Below are positions 55,080-64,000 of a DNA stretch of 64,000 nucleotides, piece after piece (position 1 is the stretch's first letter; every line of letters begins with the position of its first letter). The notes beneath the pieces were generated by a model, which saw nothing but the letters and a program-made list of their open reading frames with translations, had not been told where the DNA came from and made no database searches. Both the position numbers and the translations under genes were made by a program. Location of the stretch: positions 10,818,001 through 10,882,000 of the forward strand of contig CAMRHE010000017.1 of the NCBI GenBank assembly GCA_947044405.1. Reading direction: 5' to 3'. This DNA comes from Leptodactylus fallax. Its lineage: Eukaryota; Chordata; Amphibia; Anura; Leptodactylidae.

Positions 55080-55420
55080 ATATACAGTAATAAATGGAGG
55101 TCAGGAAAGGGGTGGAAAAATTATAAAAAAACAAAAAAAACCCCTCTCTTCCTGGGCTCTGCCAAGGACTCGAGTCGTCTTCTCTGCACATAACTGGCAA
55201 CTTCAGACCTTCTCATTGATGTCGGCAACCCTGGGACACCCCTGAGACTGGTGACTCTGCCTCTGTGTTTATATGAGGGGTCAACATTATGACACTTCGA
55301 CGCATCATGTGACCACTGAGACCCAATAATAGCAGTTCTGGTTAGGATGGAAACTCGTGGGCGAACCTCGCAAATATTTGCAAGACTAATCTTGTTCACT
55401 CACCACTAGTGCCCCCCGGT
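55080..55420. repeat. dispersed 'GATGAGC/TTCG' family copy
   Basis: CCTCTCTTCCTGGGCTCTGC on the left; TATGACACTTCGACGCATCA, TGTGACCACTGAGACCC, GTGGGCGAACCTCGCAAATA and GTTCACTCACCACTAG on the right. Diverged relative of the 2.2, 7.8 and 29.4 kb repeats. Confidence 0.5.
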
Positions 55421-55690
55421 GTACTGTATGATACTCTCTCAGAATGTTCACCTAATAGGGGAAATATTATTTTATGACATGAGGCAGGATGCTGACCTAT
55501 GTGTGTGATGACCGTCTATGTCACATCCACAGAAGTTTTGCGGCTTGAGACTCCCTGCTGGTCAGTGGCGGAAAGCCACGACGGAATGGCGACGCTCTGC
55601 ATCAGCATCCTGTCACGGCTAGACTGTGGCCGAATATACGACAGCAGAAAATGAAGAGGAATTCCTGTTCATTTTTCACTGTGTGAACAT
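55421..55690. other. no recognised feature
   Basis: Short unassigned spacer, with ACGACGGAATGGCGACGCTC as a CpG-bearing patch. Confidence 0.4.
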
Positions 55691-55950
55691 ACCCTTACTT
55701 TTTTTGCAGCGTCCGGCACTCTCCTGGTGATGTCATGCATCCTGGGTCACCGCTGAGGCCTGTGATTGGGCTGCTGGCGGTCACATGGGCACACCAAGAG
55801 ACATGACCGTGAGGAGGCCCATACGGCGGTCGTGTTAGTTCACCTGAGACGAATCAACATTTATTCGGTTTCGTAAAAAAAACCCAAACAATTTGGAATA
55901 TTTAGGCTGAACCTTTCTCGGTACGGTTTGGTTCACCCATCTCTATAAGT
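55691..55950. repeat. dispersed 'GATGAGC/TTCG' family copy
   Basis: TGATGTCATGCATCCTGGG, CGCTGAGGCCTGTGATTGGG, GGCGGTCACATGGGCACACC and GGTTTGGTTCACCCATCTCT. The last is the family terminus in reverse (compare GCTCATCTCTA at 29,789). Confidence 0.55.
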
Positions 55951-57112
55951 GTCATACATGCTTGTGTGGTGAGTAGGGGTACAGATCCCTGGCAGGGGCA
56001 TTGACTTGGACACTCGCCCACCTTCAGAGAGAGCATTTTCTTTATTGGAAGGTCCCAGAGATTTGCAAAATGGCGCCACTTTTTAATATAGCAATACCGC
56101 TTTAAGATAACCTAAGTCTACAGGCGCAGTGCACAAGGATTTTTACATGATCCGATGGCTCGCAAAATTTACCTACAAACATAAATAATAGGATATTTTT
56201 GCATAACGTGCCAGATAACAAACTCTTTATCATGTTCCGACAACTCTGCTCTGCTACATCTGCTTTGCTTTTTGCTACAGAATACAAAAGGGGACAGAAA
56301 CAATAACTATATTTTTGCTCTTTCCAGCCAGTTATTCCATTAGCTTATTTTCTCTCTCTAAATGCCCCGTCATCACATTTTGTGCCTCGGTATACGCTGC
56401 TCACTGTTTATGTCCCCCCAGTTATCAGATTCCAGGCAGATAATGAGGTCTACGAGTTACACGCCGGCGCTGGATACATAAATGAACTACTTACATTGGC
56501 ATGATATGTATTTTTAGAGAAGTATAATAATAATCATAGTAACAATGAGGATAAAAACAATCATTAAAAGAGAACTCTGCGACTCCAAATCTGGTCCCAA
56601 ACAAATGTAAAGGTTTCTGCAGGTTCTCATAACCGAAGAAATGTTACCAAGTTGTAAATGTGTGAAGTTTTTTTCAGTCATCTTGAAATGGCCGATAACA
56701 GGGAATAATGGATTGCATTCAGCTACACAACAAAGGAAGATAAGGTAGGTTTAGTACCCCATTAAAGTAGTGGTAATGAGAAATAAAACCCTATAATGGC
56801 TGCAGCAAGCTCGGTGGGTAGGACGCTGGGTTTAGTAGCAGATGTAGTCATGGCGGCAAAGACCCTCCAGGGCTCCTCTGGGCTGGTGAAGGGCACAGGG
56901 GGCCATAAGGTGTATGATGGAGGATATAATATTCCCTAGCAGTATATCTCCTTCAGCCTGATGGTGGATTGAGTGCCCATGATGGTGAGTGTAGGATTAG
57001 GACTCAGAAGAAGTGGTGCAGAAGCAACAACTTAGTTTTTACCTATAGAAGAACAGGTTACAAGCAACTGAACTTATCCAGGTACTAGGGACACAAGTCT
57101 TTGGAGCTTGTG
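55951..57112. other. no recognised gene; 56.29-56.56 kb repeat-poor
   Basis: Unassigned. The part at 56,290-56,560 is repeat-free with ACACGCCGGCGCTGGATACA and ATTA-type words, and could be conserved non-coding DNA. I have no positive evidence for that. Confidence 0.35.
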
Positions 57113-57309
57113 CTAGGTTCACATTAGTGTTGAACCCATCCCAGATTCCGCTTAAAATCAGCAGAGAGGATGAAACATGGTGGACCCCGTTAGTCTATGG
57201 TTGTCCGCGGGTTTCTGTGTGTAACGCTTTTTAAGCAGATAGAGTTTCTGTCTTTCGGGTGCCCAAGCGGACCTGAAGGACAGAAACCCAAATGCTAGTG
57301 TGAACCTAG
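57113..57309. mobile_element. 'CTAGGTTCACATTAG' MITE, 197 bp
   Basis: CTAGGTTCACATTAGTGTTG at the left is mirrored by ATGCTAGTGTGAACCTAG at the right. Internal GGACCCCGTTAGTCTATGG belongs to the same style as 41,942 and 51,805. Non-coding; hAT-like by general form, target duplication not identified. Confidence 0.8.
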
Positions 57310-58064
57310 GTAAGAGCTGGGGCAAGATGATGGTACTCCCAGGCCAGTCAGTGTCTCCCTTGCAGGGGCAGTCTTCCTCTTCAGTTTGCTCTGAATCCTT
57401 CTTTTAATCCACAAAATCTCTGCAGTGCCTGTCTGCGGGGTGTCCAAAAAGGGCGCACTGTCTGACCTGAGGCTAAAAGGCAGATTTCCATATAACGTTA
57501 CTCTCACAGTTTTCTCCTGCACACAACATCCACAAAATGAGCAGGGATTTCTCCCATCTCCTGATTGCAAAACAACACTTAAAACTGACTCTACCTAGCA
57601 TGGTCCAGCCTAACCAGGACTCTAGCTTACTCTACTTCCCAGCTGAGAACCCCATCTACTCCGCCCTGCTAACCAAAGAAGGAAGAGAGTCCCTGAGAGA
57701 GTTTCCTAACTCAAAGGTTGTACCAACTGCTCAACTCACAACCTCATGGTTCACTCCGTTAAAGGCCTAGTAACATATTGCACATAAAGTTGCAATAACA
57801 GCACAAATATAATATATACAGTTGAATATAATCTTAAGTACATGTAAGACAAGGTAGTTAACTCTTTCTTTTTGTAGTACTCTTACTGGGACACTTCATA
57901 GGCAATATTAGGGACTTATTCTGTTACTGTAATCCTAGCAATATACTGTACCTTATTGTTTTCATCCCAGCAATATATACTGCTATTACATATTACCATG
58001 TGCAGTAGCAGCCTTACAATGAGGTCCTCTTTAAACTAGGGCACCCACAGCACTCTTTAAAAAG
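57310..58064. other. unassigned; possible decayed retroelement
   Basis: 57,310-57,770 is of even composition with frames of 91 (minus) and 77 codons (plus) and no domain. The remainder is AT-rich. Confidence 0.35.
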
Positions 58065-58340
58065 TCCCTGTCATTTTGTATTCCTCGTGGGTGTTACCAG
58101 TTGGGGGCGTGTGCCTGCACACTGGGATATTGACCAATCAGAGCAGACAGTATTACTGTGTAGGGACACACCCCTTTGAAAAGGAAAATAGTAACAGGAA
58201 GTGGTCCATATATATATTCGTAAATATTCAGGAGGAAGAACAGAGTTCTAAGAAAAGATGCTGCAGAATTGTTATTTCATGGGGATATAAGTATTTTCTA
58301 AAGCAGAAATCCCAAGAGAGGTAACACGTTGTCTTTAAGA
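58065..58340. repeat. dispersed repeat with 'CCTGTCATTTTGTATTCC' start
   Basis: From AGTCCCTGTCATTTTGTATT to GGTAACACGTTGTCTTTAAG. It contains TTGACCAATCAGAGCAGACA and ACACACCCCTTTGAAAAGG. The CTTTAA-type edges suggest another T2-like element, but the arms do not mirror clearly. Confidence 0.4.
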
Positions 58341-58654
58341 AGGACACGTTGTCATGTTACAGCACCTCTAAAAATAAGATACAGTCATGCATTACCCAGC
58401 TTTTAGCTCTGACGCCCACGGAAACCTACATGCCTGGATGCACTACATGTTATTTCAGCAGGGTCGGCGAGACTCAGCGGCCACTTCTGGCAGTGCCTAC
58501 ATAGAGAATCTCCCAAGGAATAGAGGAATGGAAAGTGTAAGATCCAACATTTGTGATCATTGTATCCACCAAAGGGAGTCTAGTCCCACAAAGTTGTGCC
58601 TTTTTCTGAGAATTCACAGCCACAGGAAGTCAAAAAGTTTTTAGCTGCACCGTA
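58341..58654. other. no recognised feature
   Basis: Unassigned sequence. Confidence 0.4.
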
Positions 58655-58872
58655 TTGTGCCAAAGATATGCCATGTTTATGCCATTGTGCCTGACCAGGG
58701 TATTGGGGTTGCGGAGGGAAGCGGGATTCGAAAGGGTGTGGCCTGAAAAGGGAGTGGTTTGTGAAAATCTGCCCAAAATTGGGTGGTCCTCTCATTCCAG
58801 GGTGGGTCCAGGGCTGACCAGTGGTGGGACTAAAACATCCCTATTTTACCAACTTCAAGGTTGACAAGTATC
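58655..58872. repeat. dispersed repeat ending 'AAGGTTGACAAGTAT'
   Basis: GCCTGAAAAGGGAGTGGTTT, CCCAAAATTGGGTGGTCC, GGGCTGACCAGTGGTGGGAC and a sharp AAGGTTGACAAGTAT end. It reads like one end of a dispersed transposon. No partner copy is in the window. Confidence 0.4.
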
Positions 58873-59302
58873 TTTTCACCTCCAATAAAAAATTTATAAT
58901 GCAACAATAAAACTTTTCTGAGCACACTTGATTTACACTTGATTTCTCGAAAGTAGAAAAAAATATATAGCAACACTAAGGTTTCCTTTGGAAGACTTGA
59001 AAGCGTCCTAAGATTTGTCATAAAAAAAGTGAAAAAAACAGAAAAACATGAGTGTTTTCATCTTCAAAAGAGTTAAGATTACAAAAAGTCTTCAGTCAAG
59101 TTCCATTTAAAACTTTTTTTTTTCTTTGCAAGGAAAGCCCCTGATCTTGGTGCTCTGCAAAACTTTGAAGACAAAATTGTTGCTTAGAAACATTTTACAA
59201 TTGATATGGAGCGGGATGTAGATGTGACTTGTTTTAGTATAAGTCTGTCCCTTATAGGACACATCTAGATTTGCGTTTTTTGAATCTGTTTGATGGCACT
59301 TC
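58873..59302. other. no recognised feature
   Basis: AT-rich sequence with A- and T-runs. Confidence 0.45.
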
Positions 59303-59573
59303 TTGGGGGAGATTTATGAAGACAAGTGTCTTCAATGCCAGTCTTCATATCTGCTGCGCCTGGGGAGGGTGCTTCTCCTTTATGAGGAGGGGTACACAAC
59401 GCCAGCTAGTTCTGGTGGGGCTGTTGATCCCATCCATACCACACCCTCACCTCTCCCCTTTTCAGGAAAAGGGCAATGCTGGCATAAAAAGGGGAAAAAG
59501 TCACAAATTTTTGTGCAAAACTCGACAAAAATTTGCAACTTTTTCATGCCTTGGCATGATAAATCTCCCCCAG
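59303..59573. mobile_element. 'TGGGGGAGATTTAT' MITE, 270 bp
   Basis: TTGGGGGAGATTTATGAAGA is mirrored by GGCATGATAAATCTCCCCCAG. The interior has CCCCTTTTCAGGAAAAGGG and CACAAATTTTTGTGC palindromes. Open frames of about 100 codons across it are accidental. Confidence 0.85.
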
Positions 59574-60290
59574 TGAGTTGCACTAGTGCACTCTGTCTAT
59601 GCAATGGGAATTAAAGGAGTCCTCCGAGTCAGGCGACACCATGTGATATGTCATGTAGGGGTACTAGAAATGTAGGAGGAGCAATGGTAATGAACAAACT
59701 ATTTACATCTATTTAAAGGATTTTTCTACTAGAATATTTTGATTATGGAATCTTTTCTCTAATCTCAGCCTATTTTATTATATTAATATTCACTCTTTAA
59801 ATCCAACTTTCTGCATTTGAGGGCGACCACAAGAAACGCGCAGACATGTTGCATTGCATGTGAACTCATTTTTCGGGTTCTGCTTAGATTAGCCGTGGTT
59901 ATCAGATTTCAGCAAGGGGGTTATCTTAAAGAAAGGAAAAAAAAAGCTTTCACAGGTTAATGAAAAAAAGCTGAAAGAAATGAACTGGCCGGAGCCGTTT
60001 CAGGTGCTGCGTGCGGAGTGCTTTAAAGATAAAGAAAGGAGACTTTGTTTAACACCTGCCATCATGTCACATAAAGTTCATTCATAAGAGTAGGTGCAGG
60101 TATTATACACCAACATGAAACATGAGAATTTATGGGTCATTTTAAGACTAAATTTACTGTATATCCCCTTTTATTTACTAGAAGAGGACGCCTAAATCCT
60201 AAACTTTAGCATGTGTTCAGAAATGTACCTGGTCTTTTAGTCTATGCAGTTTGTTTTACTTGTTAGAGCAGCAGTTTGTGCTTCAGAGCT
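59574..60290. other. no recognised gene
   Basis: Unassigned. 59,815-60,110 is repeat-poor and includes AACTGGCCGGAGCCGTTTCA and GCTTTAAAGATAAAGAAAGG; it is possibly conserved but this is unproven. Confidence 0.35.
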
Positions 60291-60299
60291 GCAGTTCCT

Positions 60300-60505
60300 A
60301 GTGTAAGGGTATGCTTACATGGCAGCCAAGCTGAGGGTGCATGTGTATGCAGGAGTTGGGAGGAATAGCTGTATGCCAAATGAGCACCAACACGCTACAT
60401 GTGGTTGCATAATGCAGTTTTATGTTGTGCGGCTGTGCACCACATGTCAAGCTGTTGAAATATGTGCGGTTTTGCTGTGCAGTTGTAGCACAAATCTCTA
60501 GATGT
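60300..60505. mobile_element. MITE-like fragment
   Basis: AAGGGTATGCTTACATGGCA opens it and GCGGTTTTGCTGTGCAGTTG lies near its other side. It has the AAGGGTA(T)G-TTACA opening of the MITEs that read 'aaggctacattcaca' (20.0 kb). Boundaries are weak. Confidence 0.35.
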
Positions 60506-60523
60506 ATAGACACCCGTAATGAC

Positions 60524-61368
60524 TTAAAGGGGTTTTCCGGGCAAAAAAATATTTTTTTAAAAAAGGTCTGTTAGTGGTATTAATGGGTTAATAAGTGCAC
60601 CCAAATACCTTTAGCAGTGTTTTGAGTGATGTCTGGGTTTCTCTAGGAGCTCCTGGCATCCTCTGCATTTTTTTTTACATGGTGTAGTTTCCTGCTGTCT
60701 TAGCCTACAACTACCATGATGCATTGCATGCGCTGACTCACACTACCTCCCTTTTACTCCCTCCCCCTACCTCTCTCACACCCCCTCCCTGTCTCCCTAG
60801 CTATCCCGCCCACTACTAGCCTTTCCCAACTAACTAACTCAGCCCCCCCCATCATACACCGCTCCGCCAGCTTCCTCTGCGGGGCCGGCTCCCATCAACT
60901 TACCTGTCTTCCTGTCCAGACTTCCTTCTGCGGGGACGGCTCCCATCATACTTACCTGTCTTCCTGTCCAGACTTCCTTCTGCGGGGACGGCTCCCATCA
61001 TACTTACCTGTCTTCCTGTCCAGACTTCCTTCTGCGGGGACGGCTCCCATCATACTTACCTGTCTTCCTGTCCAGACTTCCTTCTGCGGGCGGCCCCCTC
61101 AACTCCGTCTTCCGCCGGCCCTGCGGGGCGGCTCCCATCATACTTACCTGTCTTCCTGTCCACCCCTCGCGGGCCAGACTTCCCTTCCTGTGGGGATGGC
61201 TCCTCCTCTTCTTTGGCGTCTGCCATTGCGTGCACAATAGAGCTGTAGTCTCAGCATTGCGCTATAGCCAGCACTCCATCTCTACTGCACAGTAAGTAAT
61301 TTAGAAAGTAGGGGGTGGGTGTTTAGATTAGTGTAGAAATTGCATTTTATCCTGGACAACCCCTTTAA
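60524..61368. mobile_element. T2-like element, 845 bp, with internal minisatellite
   Basis: Begins TTAAAGGGGTTTTCCGGGCA and ends GGACAACCCCTTTAA, both flanked by TTAA. The interior has CTACAACTACCATGATGCAT and a CT-rich strand (ACTCCCTCCCCCTACC). A 52-bp tandem array lies at 60,890-61,190. No transposase is encoded, so it is non-autonomous. The only other end-pairs of this type here are the shorter MITEs at 10,959 and 43,862. Confidence 0.8.
60890..61190 (+). repeat. 52-bp minisatellite inside the T2-like element
   Basis: The unit is ACTTACCTGTCTTCCTGTCC, AGACTTCCTTCTGCGGGGAC, GGCTCCCATCAT. About five units are present; three in the middle are nearly identical. From about 61,088 onward the units are scrambled by deletions. 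Confidence 0.93.
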
Positions 61369-61760
61369 TTTGCACAATCCGTAATTAAGAATTTAGGTTG
61401 TGAAGACTTCTATGGCATTAGAGGTAATTAACTAATATTGTTGATTTTTTACCCGGTCTTGGTTTACAAGTGTCAGCGCTATGTGATGTGTGCGAGAACA
61501 GGGGAGACTAATGGCAAGGTGACATTAATAATTACCTCCGCAGGAGCAGGCCGGCTTATGAAAGAGATTCTTACATGAATGACAGGAAAGGAGAAAGGCT
61601 AATGTTATCTTCAAAGCAAAAACTCTGAGTATAAAAGGAGAGAAAAATATCCAGCGCAATCTCTCGGCTTTTCATTGTATTGCTTGTTCTCGGGCACTTG
61701 ACCGACCTTAACTGGAAGTTCTAGAGGTTAATTATTAGTTACACAAACAATCTGATACAT
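61369..61760. promoter_or_regulatory. candidate conserved non-coding element
   Basis: Repeat-free, with CCGTAATTAAGAATTTAGG, GAGGTAATTAACTAATATTG and GACATTAATAATTACCTCCG: several homeodomain-like ATTA clusters in 200 bp. Suggestive only. Confidence 0.27.
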
Positions 61761-62040
61761 TGTGAGCGGAGGCAGAACCACTATGGCTGCTATAGGGTCT
61801 ATCTAAGACCTAGGGGACGACAGGAGATCAGACCCTTTAACATTGGGTAGGGAGAGTCATAGTCGTGCACTAGGTAGTAGTCAACCATATCGTGCCCAAT
61901 GAGTCTCGAGGCCGGGTCTTATTCTATTTAATAGGACACATGCAGAAGATTTTTGGCGTCATACATTTTCTCTGCAGCTTTACCATCCAGTGCAGTTCCT
62001 ACATCTCTCCATGCCCAGTATGAACAGCTATCAATAAACC
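61761..62040. other. no recognised feature
   Basis: Short unassigned interval. Confidence 0.4.
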
Positions 62041-62042
62041 GC

Positions 62043-62345
62043 AGCAGTGCTATTATTATACTCAGGGGTATAATACAGGTGGAGGCCCAAGGGAGGTGTG
62101 AAAAACAAAAATAACATACTTTCCTTCCCTCACCGTTTTTGGGCTTCCTTGTGGCGCTCAGCGCTCTTTCTGGGTCCTTTCTGACCTCTTCCTGGCTGAC
62201 TTCCTGCACCCTGGGGTCACAGGCCTGAATTGGTCTGACGCTCAAGAGTATAATAATTTCACCCATTTGTGGGTGACGAACCACAAAGTTTCAGGTTCAG
62301 ATCAATTGGTTTGAGTCAAAGTGGTTTGCTCATCTCTATACCCGT
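62043..62345. repeat. dispersed 'ATACTCTGGGGTCTGAAGA' family copy
   Basis: TATTATTATACTCAGGGGTA, TACAGGTGGAGGCCCAAGGG, CTTCCTGCACCCTGGGGTCA, AGAGTATAATAATTTCACCC, ACAAAGTTTCAGGTTCAGAT and GGTTTGCTCATCTCTATACC. A complete-looking foldback copy of about 300 bp with the CTCATCTCTA terminus. Confidence 0.65.
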
Positions 62346-63172
62346 GCTATGGGGGATTTATTATAGTCTGCCAGCCCCTATGGCACAGGTAAGTACCTGT
62401 GAAAGCAGGAGAGGACAGGGGTGTCAGAGTGACTTTTTTTTATTATAATTTGTTGTTGTTGGTTTTTTTAAAATTGTTTTATTAGTAAAACAATATTTTA
62501 TATTTTTATATATACAGTATATATATATATTTTTATTACTATTATTGTCGTTATTAAAACTATTATTTTTATTATTATTTTTTTTTTCTTGTCTGGAAAT
62601 CAATCTACAATTTTGGTAATAAAGATATTATGTGTTACATTTTCTCTGGCTAGCAGAGGCTATACAGGGAATAAAAGTTAATATCCAGCACAATGAATTA
62701 GAATATATGGGGAAATTACTATACATGTACTATGAGCGGCCCTTATAGTCTTCTGGGAAAGCCTTTAATTTAGATGTAATTTATTATGACCGACCTCCTG
62801 TCAAAGACATATCAGAAATATCATTACATTTCTATATTTTATTCTGCGGCTGTATCACCTTGATATTTATGGATAATCTGACTAATGAAGATCTCGCTTC
62901 CATGCAGTCATATTGCCTACAGTAGGCAGCTCTTATGGCACTCATGTTTATGGGCCTATCTCCAGAATGGAGGCCCCCATTATCCCCCCTTGTGCTTCAG
63001 CCGCCATGACCGGATAGATAGCTGCATTCTCTCTATTCACTTCTATAGACCACTATATTATTCTTTTAACTTAAACGGTCTTTCCTTGCAAGGACTTTCT
63101 GTATGAGATAATTCAACCTTCCCCTTTAATGGCCCATCACTGACTATGGAGTCCTTGTTGCATATTCCTGAT
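62346..63172. other. AT-rich tract then unassigned DNA
   Basis: 62,440-62,595 is low complexity (TTATTATT, TATATATATA). The rest has no recognised feature. Confidence 0.5.
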
Positions 63173-63625
63173 TTAAAGGAGAGTCTGTCAAGTTCAAAAT
63201 TCCCCCCAAACTAATAATAGTACCATGTATGGACCTTTAATAGGAGCAGAATAATACCTTTGTGGCCACCATCCAATGAAGCAATGCAGAGATAATCCTC
63301 TTTTTTATAGAAAGTGCATTGGAGGCGGGGCCTGATCTGTCAGATTTGCCTACAGACATCTGTGATACAGGCAGAGGTGAAAATGTTAATCTCAGCTAAT
63401 GGATATACATTGGTTACTGACTCCAGAGGAGAGCCAGAGCATTTGCAAGAGTCTGTAGGCAAATCTGGTAAATCAGGCCCCGCCCTCGATGCACTTGTGG
63501 GCTGATTTGCAGATCCATAAAAAGATATCTACATTGCTTCATCGTCTATGGCCACTAAGGTATGTTTCTACTCCTACTACAGGCCTTTATACGGCACTAT
63601 TATTAGTTTCAGAGGCACTTTGGAC
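63173..63625. mobile_element. T2-like MITE, long palindrome
   Basis: Starts TTTAAAGGAGAGTCTGTCAA. Mirrored words are GGCGGGGCCTGATCTGTCAG / GTAAATCAGGCCCCGCCC, GATTTGCCTACAGAC / GTCTGTAGGCAAATC and CCAATGAAGCAATGCAGA / CTACATTGCTTCATCG. Near the edges, CTAATAATAGTACC mirrors GGCACTATTATTAG. The right TTAA terminus is lost. Confidence 0.78.
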
Positions 63626-63855
63626 GAAACAGACTAACGAACCTACAATATTTGGTGAAACGAATCTCATGAGGGTCACCCATCTCTAGTCCCTTTTTTT
63701 GGAGAAGTTCCCTTTTTCAAAGACCTTATTAGGGAATTCTGACAGACAGAGAGAACGCCCTCCATTCAGAATCCTCATCTGAGATCAGCGCCAAAGAGCT
63801 CCCCCTGGAGGACACGACACTTGCATTACACAGCAATCTCAATGATTCCAAAGAA
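63626..63855. other. no recognised gene; short repeat-end fragment
   Basis: Contains GGGTCACCCATCTCTAG near 63,675-63,690, a terminus of the dispersed family at 55.7 kb. Confidence 0.4.
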
Positions 63856-64000
63856 AATGTTGTAATACCTCATTTCCCCTGCGGGGGTGCTGTAGCGCAA
63901 TTGAATACCTGCTGATTGGTTATCCCAGCTGATCATTCAGCAGGACATCCCGTGAGCAACGCTGAATCCTATTAGTAAAAAGGACGATCCCTTTAAGTAT
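63856..64000. mobile_element. 'GGCGCTGTAG' T2-like MITE fragment
   Basis: GTAATACCTCATTTCCCCTG, GGGGTGCTGTAGCGCAATTG and GATCCCTTTAAGTA at the end. It matches 44,240-44,400 and ends with the T2-type CCCTTTAA. It runs to the end of the window. Confidence 0.6.

Overview
This window looks like repeat-rich nuclear DNA from a vertebrate, most likely a frog and probably not Xenopus itself. That is inferred from the repeat content: many palindromic elements ending in TTAAAGG (the T2/Kolobok-type MITE signature described from Xenopus), tRNA-headed V-SINE-like elements, an L2/CR1-type LINE, a Tc1/mariner element and very long minisatellites. I found no host protein-coding gene, no convincing spliced exon and no RNA gene. 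Nearly all short open frames look random or arise from tandem repeats. The window is best read as a gene desert or the interior of a large intron.

Layout. 0-11.6 kb: old dispersed repeats, a degraded SINE (2.8 kb), a 36-bp minisatellite (3.5-4.3 kb) and MITEs. 12.7-14.2 kb: a second minisatellite with a related 31-bp unit. 14.2-22.4 kb: unassigned DNA plus palindromic MITEs, the clearest at 18.23-18.63 kb. 22.4-26.1 kb: a 3.7-kb array of a 43-bp unit that contains a higher-order repeat of exactly 341/682 bp. 26-32 kb: MITEs, dispersed repeats and a repeat-poor AT-rich interval. 32.1-35.3 kb: a nearly full-length LINE with endonuclease and reverse transcriptase domains, broken by one frameshift and two stops. 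36.8-41.4 kb: two inverted copies of a composite repeat on either side of a Tc1/mariner transposon (37,577-39,204) whose transposase has DD38E spacing. 41.9-45 kb: a dense run of MITEs. 45.8-47.96 kb: a GC-rich minisatellite of 32/34-bp units. 48-64 kb: more MITEs (hAT-type, pogo-type, T2-type), two clearer V-SINEs, a T2-type element carrying its own 52-bp minisatellite (60.5-61.4 kb) and some repeat-poor intervals.

The protein remnants belong to two transposons. The LINE would have encoded an endonuclease-reverse transcriptase for target-primed insertion. The Tc1 element would have encoded a cut-and-paste transposase. Both frames are broken here, so neither copy should be autonomous. The MITEs and SINEs encode no protein and would have depended on enzymes supplied from elsewhere. 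I did not find a new functional system. The most informative signals are the higher-order satellite structure, the DD38E transposon with long inverted repeats that run into its coding region, the related 36-bp and 31-bp arrays, and the MITE with an internal minisatellite.
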